From contig JAULJL010000038.1 of the NCBI GenBank assembly GCA_030761205.1, positions 1,426,001-1,490,000 of the forward strand: 64,000 nt of DNA, written 5' to 3'. The stretch is from Fremontodendron californicum. Its lineage: Eukaryota > Streptophyta > Magnoliopsida > Malvales > Malvaceae. Position 1 is the stretch's first letter; every line of letters starts with the position of its first letter. The position numbers and the translations under genes are program-made. The notes beneath the pieces were generated by a model, which had not been told where the DNA came from, searched no databases, and saw only the letters and a list, made by a program, of their open reading frames with translations. Shown here piece by piece: positions 51,401 through 61,600 of this stretch.

Positions 51401-52386
51401 ATATCTAAGGCGTGATCATTTCCCATGAACACAGATCCTTCCGAAATAGGTTCATAAGTGCAAAACCAATCTCGGTGTGGAGTCATGTGCCATGTCGCAC
51501 CTGAATCCATTATCCAGACATCATTGAGTTTCTTTCCGCCTTTAGAACTAGTCGCTGCTTCACTATACAAGATTTCTCCATCATCTGAGGTACTTGCAAC
51601 ACAACCTTGGGAGGTTGATGTTTCAGAATTCTTTTCTCCACCCTTCTTATTATGCCAACACTCCTTCTTCGAGTGCCCTCTCATGCCACAATTGTAGCAT
51701 TTAAGATTCTTCCTTCTTCGAGATTTTGATCTACCATGATTCTGACTCCCACTGGAGTCACGTTCTGTTGATCTGCCTCTCATCACCGTTAAAGCCTCTG
51801 CTTGCTTTGAATTTTCTGACCTTTCCTCCTTATTCTTGCGCCTGGATTCTTCTTCAAGAATAGCACCGGCAACATCATCAAAGTGAAGAGAGTCACTAAC
51901 ATTGTTATTTGTGATGTTGATAATGAGTTGATCATACGAATCTGGTAAACTCTGAAGTAGAAGTTCCGCACGTTCATTTTCCGCTATTTTGAAATCTGAT
52001 GCTGTGAGTTGAGCAAATAGCGTATTCAGAGTGTTGATGTGATCCGTTACCGACGTGGATTCACTCATTCGAAGAGTGTAGAGTTTCCTCTTCAAGAATA
52101 TTCTGGTGTGAAGTGACTTCACCTCGTACAATTTGTTTAGAACATCCCAAATCTCCTTTGCAGTCTTCTTCTCTGCAACACTTGACAAAACTGAATCCGC
52201 CATTGCTAGGTGCAGATTGGCAACAGCATTGTCATCCTTCTCTTTCCACTTTTCATCAGTCATTTCTGTGGGTCTACTTTCAATTGCTTCTAGACAATTA
52301 TCCTTCCTCAAAATTGCTCTTATCTTCAATTTCCACAAGGAGAAATTTCTCCCACTGAACTTCTCTATCTCGAATTTTGCTGCCAT
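48466..52386 (-). CDS. Copia 2 Gag-Pol polyprotein, intact, 1306 aa
   Basis: Single frame from Met at 52386 to the stop at 48466. Gag with a UBN2-type region covers about 1-200, and the zinc knuckle CYNCGMRGHSKKEC is at 230-243. The protease active site DSGA is at about 294-297. The GAG-pre-integrase/zinc-binding part has HRRLGH (~427) and CEHC (458-461). The integrase core shows D488, D550 and E586, with 35 residues between the last two, and TPQQNGVAERMNRT follows. RT spans about 820-1060, with QLDVKTAFLHG, SLYGLKQAPRCWY and YVDD (986-989). RNase H has D1157/D1159, the E of TTEAEY (~1199) and D1234 (YCDSQSA). Gag and Pol are fused in one frame, as usual for this lineage (Tnt1 has 1328 residues). 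No inactivating change was found; the integrase motif DNEGEY differs slightly from the common DNGGEY. Confidence 0.97.
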   Translation of the reverse strand: MAAKFEIEKFSGRNFSLWKLKIRAILRKDNCLEAIESRPTEMTDEKWKEKDDNAVANLHLAMADSVLSSVAEKKTAKEIWDVLNKLYEVKSLHTRIFLKRKLYTLRMSESTSVTDHINTLNTLFAQLTASDFKIAENERAELLLQSLPDSYDQLIINITNNNVSDSLHFDDVAGAILEEESRRKNKEERSENSKQAEALTVMRGRSTERDSSGSQNHGRSKSRRRKNLKCYNCGMRGHSKKECWHNKKGGEKNSETSTSQGCVASTSDDGEILYSEAATSSKGGKKLNDVWIMDSGATWHMTPHRDWFCTYEPISEGSVFMGNDHALDIAGVGTVRLKMHDGTVRKIQGVRHVKGLKKNLLSIGQLDDLGCKIHTECGILKVVKGNLVVMKAEKITSNLYMLLGETLQEADASVAAASQEETTMMWHRRLGHMSERGLKVLAERNLLPGLKMVNLPFCEHCVISKQHRLKFAKVTTRSKHILDLIHSDVWESPEISLGGAKYFVSFIDDYSRRLWVYPIKKKSDVFPVFKEFKAQVELETGKRIKCLRTDNEGEYVDGNFLAFCKKEGIMRQFTVAHTPQQNGVAERMNRTLLDRTRAMLRTAGLAKSFWAEAVKTTCYVINRSPSTAIGLKTPMEMWKGKPADYSSLHVFGCPVYVMYNSQERTKLDPKSRKCIFLGYADGVKGYRLWDPTARKVVVSRDVVFAENELQSEQTNDNTSKETATVQMDRNSQEDDSSEAEPEHEVPKPVESEAVEVRRSTRERRPPNWHTEYVTESNVAYCLLTEDGEPSTFHEATSSPDASLWMTAMQEEIEALHKNETWELVELPRGRKAIGNKWVYKIKRDSNDQVERYRARLVVKGYAQKEGIDFNEIFSPVVRLTTIRVVLAMCAAFDLHLEQLDVKTAFLHGELEEEIYMLQPEGFVETGKENLVCRLTKSLYGLKQAPRCWYKRFDSFIISLEYNRLSSDHCTYYKRFDDNDFIILLLYVDDMLVVGPNKDRIQDLKAQLAREFDMKDLGPANKILGMQIHRDRKDRKIWLSQKNYLRKVLRRFNMQDCKPISTPLPVNCKLSSGMSPSNEAERMEMSRVPYASAVGSLMYAMICTRPDIAQAVGAVSRFMADPGREHWNVVKRILRYIKGTSDVALCFGGSELVVRGYVDSDFAGDLNKRKSTTGYMFTLAGGAVSWLSKLQTVVALSTTEAEYMAATQACKEAIWIQRLMEELGHKQQKIIVYCDSQSALHIARNPAFHSRTKHIGIQYHFVREVVEEGSVDMQKIHTKDNLADVMTKPINTDKFIWCRSSYGLSET

Positions 52387-52833
52387 GGTTGTACACGAAC
52401 TGAAGCGAGTTACACTATTTCACCGTGAATAGTACCGTATACGTGAACATTATTGTACGTATGTCGTACACTAGAACAAATCCAGTATACGTTAACAATT
52501 ACTGCAAAAGTATACAACCACACGTATGAATAATAACCGTATCTGTGAATAGTACAGTACAATTGAATAGCCCGTATACTGGAACAGTGACCGTAGCCCG
52601 TGAATAGTGCACCAGGTAGGTTCCCAGGAAAGAGAGGTGGGTCACTGATAGACACACTTAAATACCAAGTCTTTCCTAGCCAGAACTTCCCTAGACACTT
52701 TCACACTACCACACTTTATTTCCAGCAACAAGAATAATTCTTTTCTGATGTGGAAGATCAGACAATACTGCAACCACAGAGCATACTAAGAACCAACACT
52801 TTCACTGCACCGGAATAAGGACCACGAACCAAT
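52387..52833 (-). other. Untranslated leader of copia 2
   Basis: About 450 bp between primer site and gag ATG. On the plus strand it contains diffuse CCGTATA/GTGAATAGT/ACAGT repeats (about 52420-52610). No gene. Confidence 0.7.
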
Positions 52834-52847
52834 GGCTCTGATACCAC
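52834..52847 (-). other. Primer binding site of copia 2 (tRNA-iMet)
   Basis: Minus strand GTGGTATCAGAGCC directly follows the 5' LTR end. TGGTATCAGAGC is the standard initiator-Met primer site of copia elements. Confidence 0.92.
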
Positions 52848-53190
52848 TGTTAGGTACCAGAGTGACGGAATAGTGTCTCACAACTAAAATAAGAGATGAG
52901 AAAATAGGAACTGAACACACAAAATTTAACGTGGAAAACCCTCAATGAATAAAGGGAAAAACCACGGGGCAAGACTAGAAGAATTTCACTATGAGAAAAT
53001 ATTACAACACCTCTCTCTAAATACTAGGAGAGAACAACCTCACAAAGAATATAAGAAAGTATACAAGAGAGGAAGAGATAATTCTTGGGATGGTTTTAAT
53101 ACTTCTCCTTAAGGCTCTTTATATAGCCTTCAAGGAGGAACTCCTTCGTTGCTCCCACCGATGTGGGACTTTCTTATATAAGTTCTAACA
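52848..53190 (-). repeat. 5' LTR of copia 2 (343 bp)
   Basis: Identical to the 3' LTR. On the element strand a TATA box (CTATATAAAGAG, about 53116-53127) is well placed to drive transcription toward the primer site. Confidence 0.95.
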
Positions 53191-53195
53191 TCTCT

Positions 53196-54241
53196 CTCCC
53201 TCTCTCTCTCTCATATGACTGGTCTTTTGTTAGTGAAAGATAATCCACGCCCACTTCACCAACTAAAGGCACCAATGATGTATATATGGTGATGCAACAC
53301 AACTGATGCAAGCAAAGCAATACTACCACACTTCAAGCAGCAAGACCCCCCCCCCCCTCAAAAAATTATTGGTAATACATGGGCTGGGCTGGCGATAATG
53401 AAAAGTAGTTGACATTCAAGAAATCGTGTTTCTCGTTTCTTAGGAGCACTGAAAGCAAGGGAAAAAAAAAGACTCAAATTTATTAAAAGTTGCTTCAGCA
53501 TGAACTCCACAACTTCTTCCAGATAAAGTCATACCCCGCCTTAGCATTAATTTCATGTATTAATGATTCAACCTCTTAAAAAAGAACCTTACAACTACTT
53601 GCTTATGAAGATACACTATTACTACTACTACAATCCCAGCTTCATAGAAACATACAGTTCTGTTACGGGCAGCCGCAACACCCTGCATACTATGACTTGT
53701 AATTGTATATTTATGTTTTTTTTTTATCCCACTCACAATGTGTACATTATTGATTTCTTTGTCTTTTTGGCATATTTCTTTCCCAATTGTTGATGCCAAA
53801 TAAGTGTCATCACTTTTAAAGCTTCTTCCTTTTTTTCTGTTTGGTTTTGTTTTGTCCCAATCATATTTATCGGCTATAATAACAATTAATTCTTTCCTGG
53901 TTTATTGACTCTTAAGCTACTGGAATAGATGGATGAAATTTTGGTCTTCTTTTTGGAAGATATCTTTCCCCTCGGCAACGTGTTTGGTTGGCTTCTCTTA
54001 TTTCTCTTTCCTTGTAACAAAATAACATTGATCTAAAAGAAAATCAAAATTCTTTTGCAACTCACTTACTTGATAATGTGTGAATTCCAATAGTTCACAA
54101 AGAAATTCATAATGAAGTTGAAGGGTTCGGGATTCCAGAGGGGAAATAATAGAGTATAACGCCCCTTAATAACTCAATTGTCAATTTCCATTTGACATTT
54201 TTACACCCTGACTGAGTTTTCTTATATATACCAAACATTAG
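53196..54241. other. Intergenic DNA between copia 2 and the MATH gene
   Basis: Continues the CT-rich target stretch (53191-53214), then AT-rich sequence with a C11-13 run near 53346. Short frames at 53560-53799 occur on both strands and lack family features. The right part probably carries the 3' UTR of the MATH gene. Confidence 0.6.
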
Positions 54242-55892
54242 TTACAATGTATTAGCAACCGCGTGGACAATCACCTCTGCTTCCACCATGCACATATCCT
54301 TCACTAGGCAGCCAGTTCCCGAATGATAGAAATACCCGGAAGAAACAAATTTTGCCAACCCACTTTCTTGGCTTGACCCACTAAACCAATGACTAACTGC
54401 AAGAGAAAGCAAAACTTTTATGTTCTGAATCTGATACATCCGTGATGTAATTATTTATTTGATGAGTTTTTTAATTCTTTCTTTCTTTTTTGAGATGTTT
54501 GATGAATGTTATTTAACAGATAATTTGAGCTTTTATACTTTTTCCAGCAATGTGCCTGCTCTGCTGTTGATCCTGTATACGCAAAGTGAACTCCGCAAAT
54601 ATTTTAGAACCAGCCATAAGAGTGGCTGAATCTGCCAAAACCAAATACATGGAGATATGAGTGCCTGATCCATGTAGTCTTCCTTTCGGATAAAGCTGTA
54701 CTTTCCTGCATCAGGAAGGAGAACTCTTAAATGAAGGAAAAGCCCCTGAAAAAAAATTGAACTTCAATCTCTGCTCTGGAATATCATATAGGAGTAGGAC
54801 AAGAAAAAGCATGTTATTAATGGATACCATTTCTGATCGCCAGCAAAAAATTCTTTTGATTCATGGTATTCTGAATCTAATTGGGAAAAGTTTTCAATCT
54901 TCCAAACATGCTTGGAACTGATGGCATCTTTTATCATTGATAAGCATTCTCCTTTTTCTAAGTTCATTTCCTTGGTAACAAACACTTCAGCTCCAAATAC
55001 ACACGTGTCATCCAGTAGGTATCCGTTGGAAACATCGTTAAACGTTCTAATTGGGATGAACTGATCAAATCCCCATTGATGCTTTAATCTGTGAAAGCGC
55101 CTGTCTTTTTCCTTGGCATCTAGACAGGCATATGGCAATAAGAAAATTAATGTCAAAAGCATCTTCTTCTATGTATATATACATTCTAAAGTTAAATACC
55201 GCTAGAAAATGAGATTAAAAAAAAAAGTTTTGAAACTGTCACGTTCATTGCAAATAGCAAATAAAGCTGCATGGAGTTAATACCATGAACCATCAAGTAG
55301 CTGTCTTTGGTCTGATCAAGCAAGAAAAACCGGAAAACAGCATGGACCTCGCAACTATGACGGAGAGAACTAATATCAGCAAAAACCAAGTAGAGAGAAA
55401 GGTGCTCTTTCACATTTCTGCTTTTGTTTCCATTTGGGTACAGGATCAGTTTCCTGTAAGCACAGAAATATAATAGGCTAAGCTCCCAATCCCATATAAA
55501 AAAGAACAGGTTGCTAATGCTAAACATTTATTAATTACCTCATAAACATATAATAGTATAAAGAAATTAATAATACCATTTGTAACCACCAGCTTCAAAC
55601 TCTCCAGATTCATATTTTTCTATGCCACACTTTGCAAGTAATGAAAATGACTGTATCTTTAGTATGTAATGACTAGGTGCTGCTTCTGATATACATCTTT
55701 CAACTTCTGCAATGAATAGTGTTATTACCATTTGTAACATTAAGGTTATAATAAGGGCATAAATATTAGCAGAAATTATTAAAACACTAAACCCCATGCA
55801 TTGCATTGCATGCACAAAATCATAGACAAACATATATATATATTTAAGGATAGCTACCGACCGTCTAGATTACTGGAGACAGGATTAGCCAT
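54242..55892 (-). CDS. Tandem MATH (TRAF-like) domain protein, 6 exons, 314 aa
   Basis: Exons 5' to 3': 55892-55862, 55706-55577, 55453-55284, 55119-54828, 54705-54539, 54396-54242, together 945 nt in one frame. Two MATH domains: about residues 22-159 (SHYILKIQSFSLL, EAGGYKWKLILYPNGNKS, LLDDTCVFGAEVFV) and 180-308 (HVWKIENFSQL, FFAGDQKWKVQLYPKG, LVKDMCMVEAEVIV). There is no BTB, RING, protease or membrane segment. It resembles the large plant family of two-MATH proteins; MATH folds bind protein partners. Both domains keep their conserved KIENF and GGYKW/GDQKW cores. The exon 1 donor (GAC G|GTCGGT) was chosen because it alone keeps phase with exon 2; it is weaker than GTAGCT four bases on. The start MANPVSSNLD lies 64 bp downstream of a TATA box. 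Confidence 0.88.
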
Positions 55893-55955
55893 GGAGAAAA
55901 CTTTTGACAACAAATTCTTAGACACAAGCCTAGTAGGATATCAAATAAGGTTTGC

Positions 55956-55965
55956 TATATATATA
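55956..55965 (-). promoter_or_regulatory. Candidate TATA box of the MATH gene
   Basis: TATATATATAG lies 64-73 bp upstream of the start codon on the minus strand. It is the only such run close to the gene start. Confidence 0.55.
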
Positions 55966-57431
55966 GCCTAAGGAGACCAGAAAGTGTTATTCCAAACGTA
56001 AAAAGTTTTTGAGGATTCGACTCTTATCCTTTGCTTAATTAGAGAGGATTGTTGTGATAAATCAACAAGCATCCATTCTCTGCTTGCTGAAAGAAAGATT
56101 GACCATCAAGTAATTAATGGTTTTCAAAACGAAAGAAGCAATTTTCAAGTAAAGGTTTTAAAGAATATACCATGTACCTTTCCCTTGCAGGCTCTGCAAT
56201 CCATTGAAATGAGAATAAAGCAAAACGCTCGGTGAAAATTCTTCCATGGCTAATAATCACATTTTTACAAGTGATGGTTGATCTATTTTAATTTTTTTTT
56301 TTTTTTTTCTTTTTCTAGAGGGTCTTCCAAACAAGCCAGCCCTATTGAGCCAACCAGGGTTTGTTCTCATCGACATCCTTCACTCATTTTAGAACTGTTG
56401 GTGCACTAGAATAGATCATCGCAACCGTCTACCAAAGTGCAATCTCCCAGAGACTTTGTGCATGGTCTAAGCTTTAAGGCTACCCTAAAATAGGAAAAGA
56501 ATAATTGAGATTCTTGAGCTCCATGAGCACTCCAACATGCGCCCATTTGGCTAGCAGGATTCATTAACATAGCAATAAACGTGCTTGCCCTCCTTTCAAA
56601 ACAAGCAAGTGACAGAATCATTGATTGTTGAGAACAGGGTTTCAACCATTTAAGTCTTAAGTTTCCATTTTGCAGGAAAAATTTTGCATTCAATAGTGGT
56701 AAATAACATGACAATATAATTTGAATGCTGAACATGGTATGATGCTCAAATTCACCTCTAACAATAAAATTGCGTTTGAAAACTTGAATTTCAAAAAATA
56801 AATTTGAATTTCAAAAAGTGTAAATTGTGTAATAAAACATATGTAAATGTAACATTGATAATTATTTTTCAAATCCATGAATTTGTTGGATGCCTATTTA
56901 GAAGTGAATTTGAAATACCTATAATTATTTGTGAATTTGAAATTCATGTTTTTATACCTTTCAAATATATGATTATATTGAATCTTAACTAATTTATACA
57001 TAATGTATGCATTTCATTCTCACAATTTATATAACAAATGAAATCCAAATCCAAATTTTCAAATTCATGTTTCCAAACATAGCATAAAAGAATTGACTTC
57101 CAAATTCAGGTCAACGCAGGGTTAACCAGCATTAAGCTCAGTAGCAAACTTAGAATCAACCACTCAGAAAATTCAGGGGGATAATCAAAAACAATGTGTG
57201 CATTTGCAACTCATCTGTTTCTGACATGAGAGACAAAGCAAATAACATAACAGAAAAGCTTGCAGCATCACTGTCCAAGGGGACTCACAGCCAGGCGCAG
57301 TATGTTTTGGTGGCTAAATTTCTGGATTGAATACAATGAGTTAAAAAGGATCCCATAACTGATTCTACATTGTAGACTTGTACAATCTACTTGCTTACTG
57401 CTACAATGCACATATGAATTACAGTTTTTGG
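55966..57431. other. Intergenic DNA between the MATH gene and the proteasome chaperone gene
   Basis: No supported gene. A T16-18 run is at about 56291-56309. The minus-strand 109-codon frame at 56406-56735 has no recognisable domain. 56765-57087 looks like a MITE (listed separately). The right part would hold the 3' UTR of the PSMG4 gene. Confidence 0.6.
56765..57087. repeat. Candidate MITE with imperfect terminal inverted repeats
   Basis: The left end GCGTTTGAAAACTTGAATTT and the reverse complement of the right end (ATGTTTGGAAACATGAATTT) match at about 16 of 20 positions. The ~320-bp AT-rich interior repeats GAATTTGAAATTC and CAAATCCAAATTTTC palindromic phrases, as in common plant MITEs. 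A possible TAAAA duplication flanks it. No coding potential. Confidence 0.42.
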
Positions 57432-58308
57432 CTATGAAGAGGACAACCCTAGCCCTGGGGATTGGGATTTAGGCCTTGAGTAGCCCAGGGTAATTAGCTT
57501 CTCTATCAACTTCTTTTCAGCATTTGCCTGTAAAACCCAGAAGGAAAAGGGGAACAAAATGATGATATGAATTCGAAGATCAACCTATCAGATGTTGCTT
57601 AAATTAAGCCCAACTGTCAATGAGTAAAACCAAACCTCAAGCATGGGGTTGTTCTTTGGGATATTGCAAGCCACAATTATATTGAGACCAGTCTTTAGCA
57701 CTGTTAAAACAATCAATTTGCTTTTAATTCAACCCAGAAAGAAAGAAAAAAATAGTAATAAAATGTCGGTAAAATTAAAGAAAATGACCTAATCGTCGAG
57801 CAATTCCAGAGCCAGTGTTATCTGAAGCGCCTCCAAGAATGGAAGTCACGCTCACCGTATTATTCTGTTCATACCCATAAATCTTATTTTAGCAACAATA
57901 CAAATCATATCATAATCAATGATTAAAAGTAATCAATTGAAGAGAAATAAAACTTACAGGTCGTGTAGGAGCAGCGGCATACAAATTTCCCAGTTTAGCA
58001 GAGTTACAGCCGATCCATACGTATATCTATCAATCAAATAAATAAATATGTAATTCGTGAAGAAATTGACCAAACTCAGTAATATTAAATAAATGAACAA
58101 ATACGAGTACCTGCTTAGGAAGGCGAATGATCTGAAAGTGGAGGGTCACTTCATCCACGAGCTCTGTAAAGCTTGTGACTTGCACGCCGCCGCCGCCGGC
58201 GATGTCGTCTTGCTGTTTGAATTTGAGGGATTCGACGGAAGCAACGGCTGCTTTCGAAGCGGCTTCAAATTCCGATGCTTTAACAGACGAAGAAGAAGAC
58301 ATTTTCAT
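57432..58308 (-). CDS. PSMG4: Proteasome assembly chaperone 4 (PAC4/PSMG4) family protein, 5 exons, 167 aa
   Basis: Exons 5' to 3': 58308-58111, 58026-57958, 57864-57789, 57700-57636, 57527-57432, together 504 nt without a stop. The core matches the PSMG4 family: VTSFTELVDEVTLHFQIIRL, PKQIYVWIG, LGNLYAAAP, SILGGASDNTGSGIARRL, LKTGLNIIVACNIP, then EKKLIEKLITLGY. In yeast and animals PAC3-PAC4 helps order the alpha ring of the 20S proteasome; the same role here is by homology. The first ~45 residues are a low-complexity Ser/Ala/Gly-rich extension (MKMSSSSSVKASEFEA...GGGG). The start could also be the second Met at 58302. All introns are GT-AG. Confidence 0.9.
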
Positions 58309-58963
58309 AACCTTTGTCTTCCTTCCGTTTCCGTATACGATTTAGCCCTCACTCACTCTAAACCTTTCGGTTATTCTAGGTCGCGGTTGCTTGCTCGCTC
58401 AACGACTCAAGAGAAATACGGGAGTAGAGTGTAAAGGAGACGCATATATTCGGTTCGGTTTGAAAAAAATTAAATTTGGTTAGTTCATTGTTGAGTCGAG
58501 TTTGAACTTAACAAAGTATATTAATATTTGACTCAAGTATCTCGCGAGCCTAATAGAGTTTTTTTTAGTATATATATATATTTATTTATTTATAATTAGT
58601 ATTGAAAAATCTCAATTCGAACTCGATTTTGAGTTCGAGCAAAAATAATCGAGTTTAAAGTCGGACATAAGAATCGAGCTCATTTTTTACTATGTAAACA
58701 AGTCTAATTGTGCTTAATCAAGCGAGTTAGAGCTTTAAAAGTGAAACTCGATCGAACTTGAGCCGATCTTCGAGTCTCAAATTTTGAGTCAAGTTCGAGC
58801 TCGAACTTGTTTGAGCTCGGCTCGATTACACCCCTATGGGGAACAAGACATGAAAGGAGTAAACAACAAAATTTATAAAAAAGGAAAAATATATATATAT
58901 TTTTTTAAATCTTAGATTTGACTTTGGGAATTATTTTCAAAAAAAAAAAAATCAATGGTAATG
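58309..58963. repeat. Promoter region of PSMG4 plus a diverged dispersed repeat
   Basis: 58309-58440 is the likely PSMG4 upstream region. 58455-58845 is rich in GAGTTCGAGC/GAGCTCGAAC phrases and ends GGCTCGATTACACCCCTAT. Sequence of this type (minus strand AGGGGTGTAATCGAGCCGAGC) is a familiar end of short dispersed elements in plant genomes. The other end is too decayed to define. 58846-58963 is AT-rich with A-runs. Confidence 0.4.
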
Positions 58964-61600
58964 GTTGATACAAGGATTGCTCGATTACGTCCGTTATGAG
59001 GTATTGTACGTTTTAGAGGTCTAAAGATCATTCTTACGGTTTTATCCTTTGAAAAAATGCGCCTCGATAAGGGAGGGGTGACATTTGCTTTATAAAGTCA
59101 TAGTGCAATTTTGGGCTAGTCGAGGAGGATCGTTTTTTCCCTCAACACTAGTTCTCCTAGTGAAGGGTGTGGATTGTGTTTTGCTGAGGGCTGATTGATA
59201 GGATCCAAGATGGCCCAATCCCATGGCAATTTCTATATGGGCCAAGATCCAAAAAGATATAGGAAACATGGCAAGAATGGATGGATTTCACTTGGGCCAT
59301 GTTACAAGTTATTCAGAAAAGGCTTCAACATGCAAGATGGGCTTGCATCTAAGTTTGGTCCATGTGATTCAAGAACACAAGGTGGCACATTAAGAGGGCT
59401 TATTTTAATTCTTATAATTACTTAGGCATTTGGGCCTATATTATGTAACATGGACATCTTTTAATTATTTAGGTTTGGGCTTGAACATGTTCAGCCCATA
59501 TTTTACATATTATTAATTAGTATATTAGGGTTATTGTAAGGAGGCTATAAATATATGTCTTAGCCGCCTACTTCAATTATCTTTTGATCAATTAAGTCTG
59601 ATTTTATTCAGTAAGAGTTTTCTCTTTTAGTTCTTGAAAGAACTTAGGAACTTATCAAAGAATTCTTTCTTTGTGGCGTTCAACCTATCAAACTTAGGTT
59701 CTTGAAACGATAGTTCTTAAGGTCTAGCTTACATGCTTAATCTAGATTCTTTTAAACAGGCTTTTAAGGGTTTAAGTTTTCTTTGCCTGAATCTTGGCTT
59801 TTCTAGGTTAGGTATTTCAATTTGTTAGTGGGTTCAAAGGGTTTAACCCCTAGGGTTCACATCAGTTGCTTTATTTCTATATGGGCCAAGATCCAAGAAG
59901 ATCTAGGAAACATGGCAAGAATGGATGGATTTCACTTGGGCCATGTTGCAAGTTATTCAGAAAAGGCTTCAACATGCAAGATGGGCTTGCATCCAAGTTT
60001 GGTCCATGTGATTCAAGAACACAAGGTAGCACATTAAGAGGGCTTATTTGGGCTTATTTTAATTCTTATAATTACTTAGGCATTTGGGCCTATATTATGT
60101 AACATGGACATCTTTTAATTATTTAGGTTTGGGCTTAAGCATGTTCAGCCCATATTTTACATATTATTAATTAGTATATTAGGGTTATTGTAAGGAGGCT
60201 ATAAATATATGTCTTAGCCGCCTACTTCAATTATCTTTTGATCAATTAAGTCTGATTTTATTCAGTGAGAGTTTTCTCTTTTAGTTCTTGAAAGAACTTA
60301 GGAACTTATCAAAGAATTCTTTCTTTTTGTGGCGTTCAACCTATCAAACTTAGGTTCTTGAAACGATAGTTCTTAGGGTCTAGCTTACATGCTTAATCTA
60401 GGTTCTTTGAAACAGGCTTTTAAGGGTTTAAGTTTTCTTTGCCTGAATCTTGGCTTTTCTGGGTTAGGTATTTCAATTTGTTAGTGGGTTCAAAGGGTTT
60501 AACCCCTAGGGTTCACATCAGTTGCTTTATTTCTATATGGGCCAAGATCCAAGAAGATCTAGGAAACATGGCAAGAATGGATGGATTTCACTTGGGCCAT
60601 GTTGCAAGTTATTCAGAAAAGGCTTCAACATGCAAGATGGGCTTGCATCCAAGTTTGGTCCATGTGATTCAAGAACATAAGGTGGCACATTAAGAGGGCT
60701 TATTTGGGCTTATTTTAATTCTTATAATTACTTAGGCATTTGGGCCTATATTATGTAACATGGACATCTTTTAATTATTTAGGTTTGGGCTTGAGCATGT
60801 TCAGCCCATATTTTACATATTATTAATTAGTAGATTAGGATTATTGTAGGGAGGCTATAAATATATGTCTTAGCCGCCTACTTCAATTATCTTTTGATCA
60901 ATTAAGTCTGATTTTATTCAGTGAGAGTTTTCTCTTTTAGTTCTTGAAAGAACTTAGGAACTTATTAAAGAATTCTTTCTTTTTGTGGCGTTCAACCTAT
61001 CAAACTTAGGTTCTTGAAACGATAGTTCTTAGGGTCTAGCTTACATGCTTAATCTAAGTTCTTTGAAACAGGCTTTTAAGGGTTTAAGTTTTCTTTGCCT
61101 GAGTCTTGGCCTTTCTAGGTTAGGTATTTCAATTTGTTAGTGGGTTCAAAGGGTTTAACCCCTAGGGTTCACATTACTGATACGGGTCCAAAATGGATTC
61201 CCACAGCAGCGCCATTGTTGATGCAAAGATTGTTGGATTGCGTTCGCTATGAGGTAATGTCCGTTTTGGAAGTATAAAGATCGTTCTCACGATTTTGTCC
61301 TTTGACGTCTTGATAGGAAAATGTGTCATTGCTTTATAAAGTCACAATCCATTCATTGGCTAGTCAATGTGGGATTATTTTTTTCCTCAACACTAACCCC
61401 TAGTCAATGGTATGAATTGTACTTTTGCTAAGAGCTGATACGGATTCAAAAAGGATTCTCACAGACGACACTATTGTTGATGCAAGAATTATTAACTGCG
61501 TCTATTTGAAGGTTTAAAAATCATTATCACAATTTTAGCCTTTAAAAAAAACGCCTCGATTGAAAGAAATACTTTTGATTTATAAAATTACAGTCTAATT
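58964..61600. repeat. ~260-bp repeat in three tandem copies, the first two separated by a solo-LTR-like insertion
   Basis: GTTGATGCAAGGATTG-type starts occur at 58964, 61218 and 61476. The copies share the TCGTTCTCACG-like and TTTATAAAGTCA phrases and the CCTCAACACTA...GCTGAT block. The spacing of copies 2 and 3 is 258 bp. Removing the 1,981-bp insertion and one CTGAT makes the spacing of copies 1 and 2 about 268 bp. The third copy fades after about 61600. No coding sequence. Confidence 0.78.
59196..61176. mobile_element. Solo-LTR-like insertion made of three ~650-bp tandem units
   Basis: Units share GGGCCAAGATCC starts (59240, 59884, 60540; spacing 644 and 656 bp) and ends GGTTCACATCA/GGTTCACATTA. 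Each contains a TATA-like CTATAAATATATG followed by TTTGATCAATTAAGTCTG and runs of GTTCTTGAAA, as in an LTR promoter/R region. The whole is flanked by CTGAT (59191-59195 and 61177-61181) and starts TGATAGG. The neighbouring repeat copy shows the unoccupied site GAGCTGATACGG at about 61430. Frames of 71-84 codons on the plus strand repeat with the units and are not supported as genes. No internal coding region remains. Confidence 0.72.

Larger units (their letters stand above)
48048..53190 (-). mobile_element. Complete, very young Ty1/copia retrotransposon (copia 2, Tnt1/Tork-like), 5.1 kb
   Basis: LTRs at 48048-48390 and 52848-53190 are each 343 bp, and I see no difference between them. They begin TGTTAG and end CTAACA. 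The target duplication TCTCT is at 48043-48047 and 53191-53195. A primer site (minus strand GTGGTATCAGAGCC, tRNA-iMet) adjoins the 5' LTR, and a polypurine tract (minus strand AAGTGGGAGAAT, 48391-48402) adjoins the 3' LTR. One uninterrupted gag-pol frame lies between. All parts needed for transposition are present, so it may be active or only recently silenced. It inserted into a CT-rich stretch. Confidence 0.96.

Noticed and set aside
50248..52432. Antisense frames over the copia 2 polyprotein (up to 159 codons)
   Set aside because: Shadows of a strongly supported 1306-codon gene on the other strand.
56406..56735. 109-codon minus-strand frame
   Set aside because: No domain, no splice-consistent neighbours and part of it is AT-rich; considered chance.
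59195..60693. Plus-strand frames (76, 71, 78 and 84 codons) with FYMGQDPKRYRKHGKNGW-like peptides
   Set aside because: They repeat with the 650-bp LTR-like units in two frames, cover only part of the unit and have no known family.
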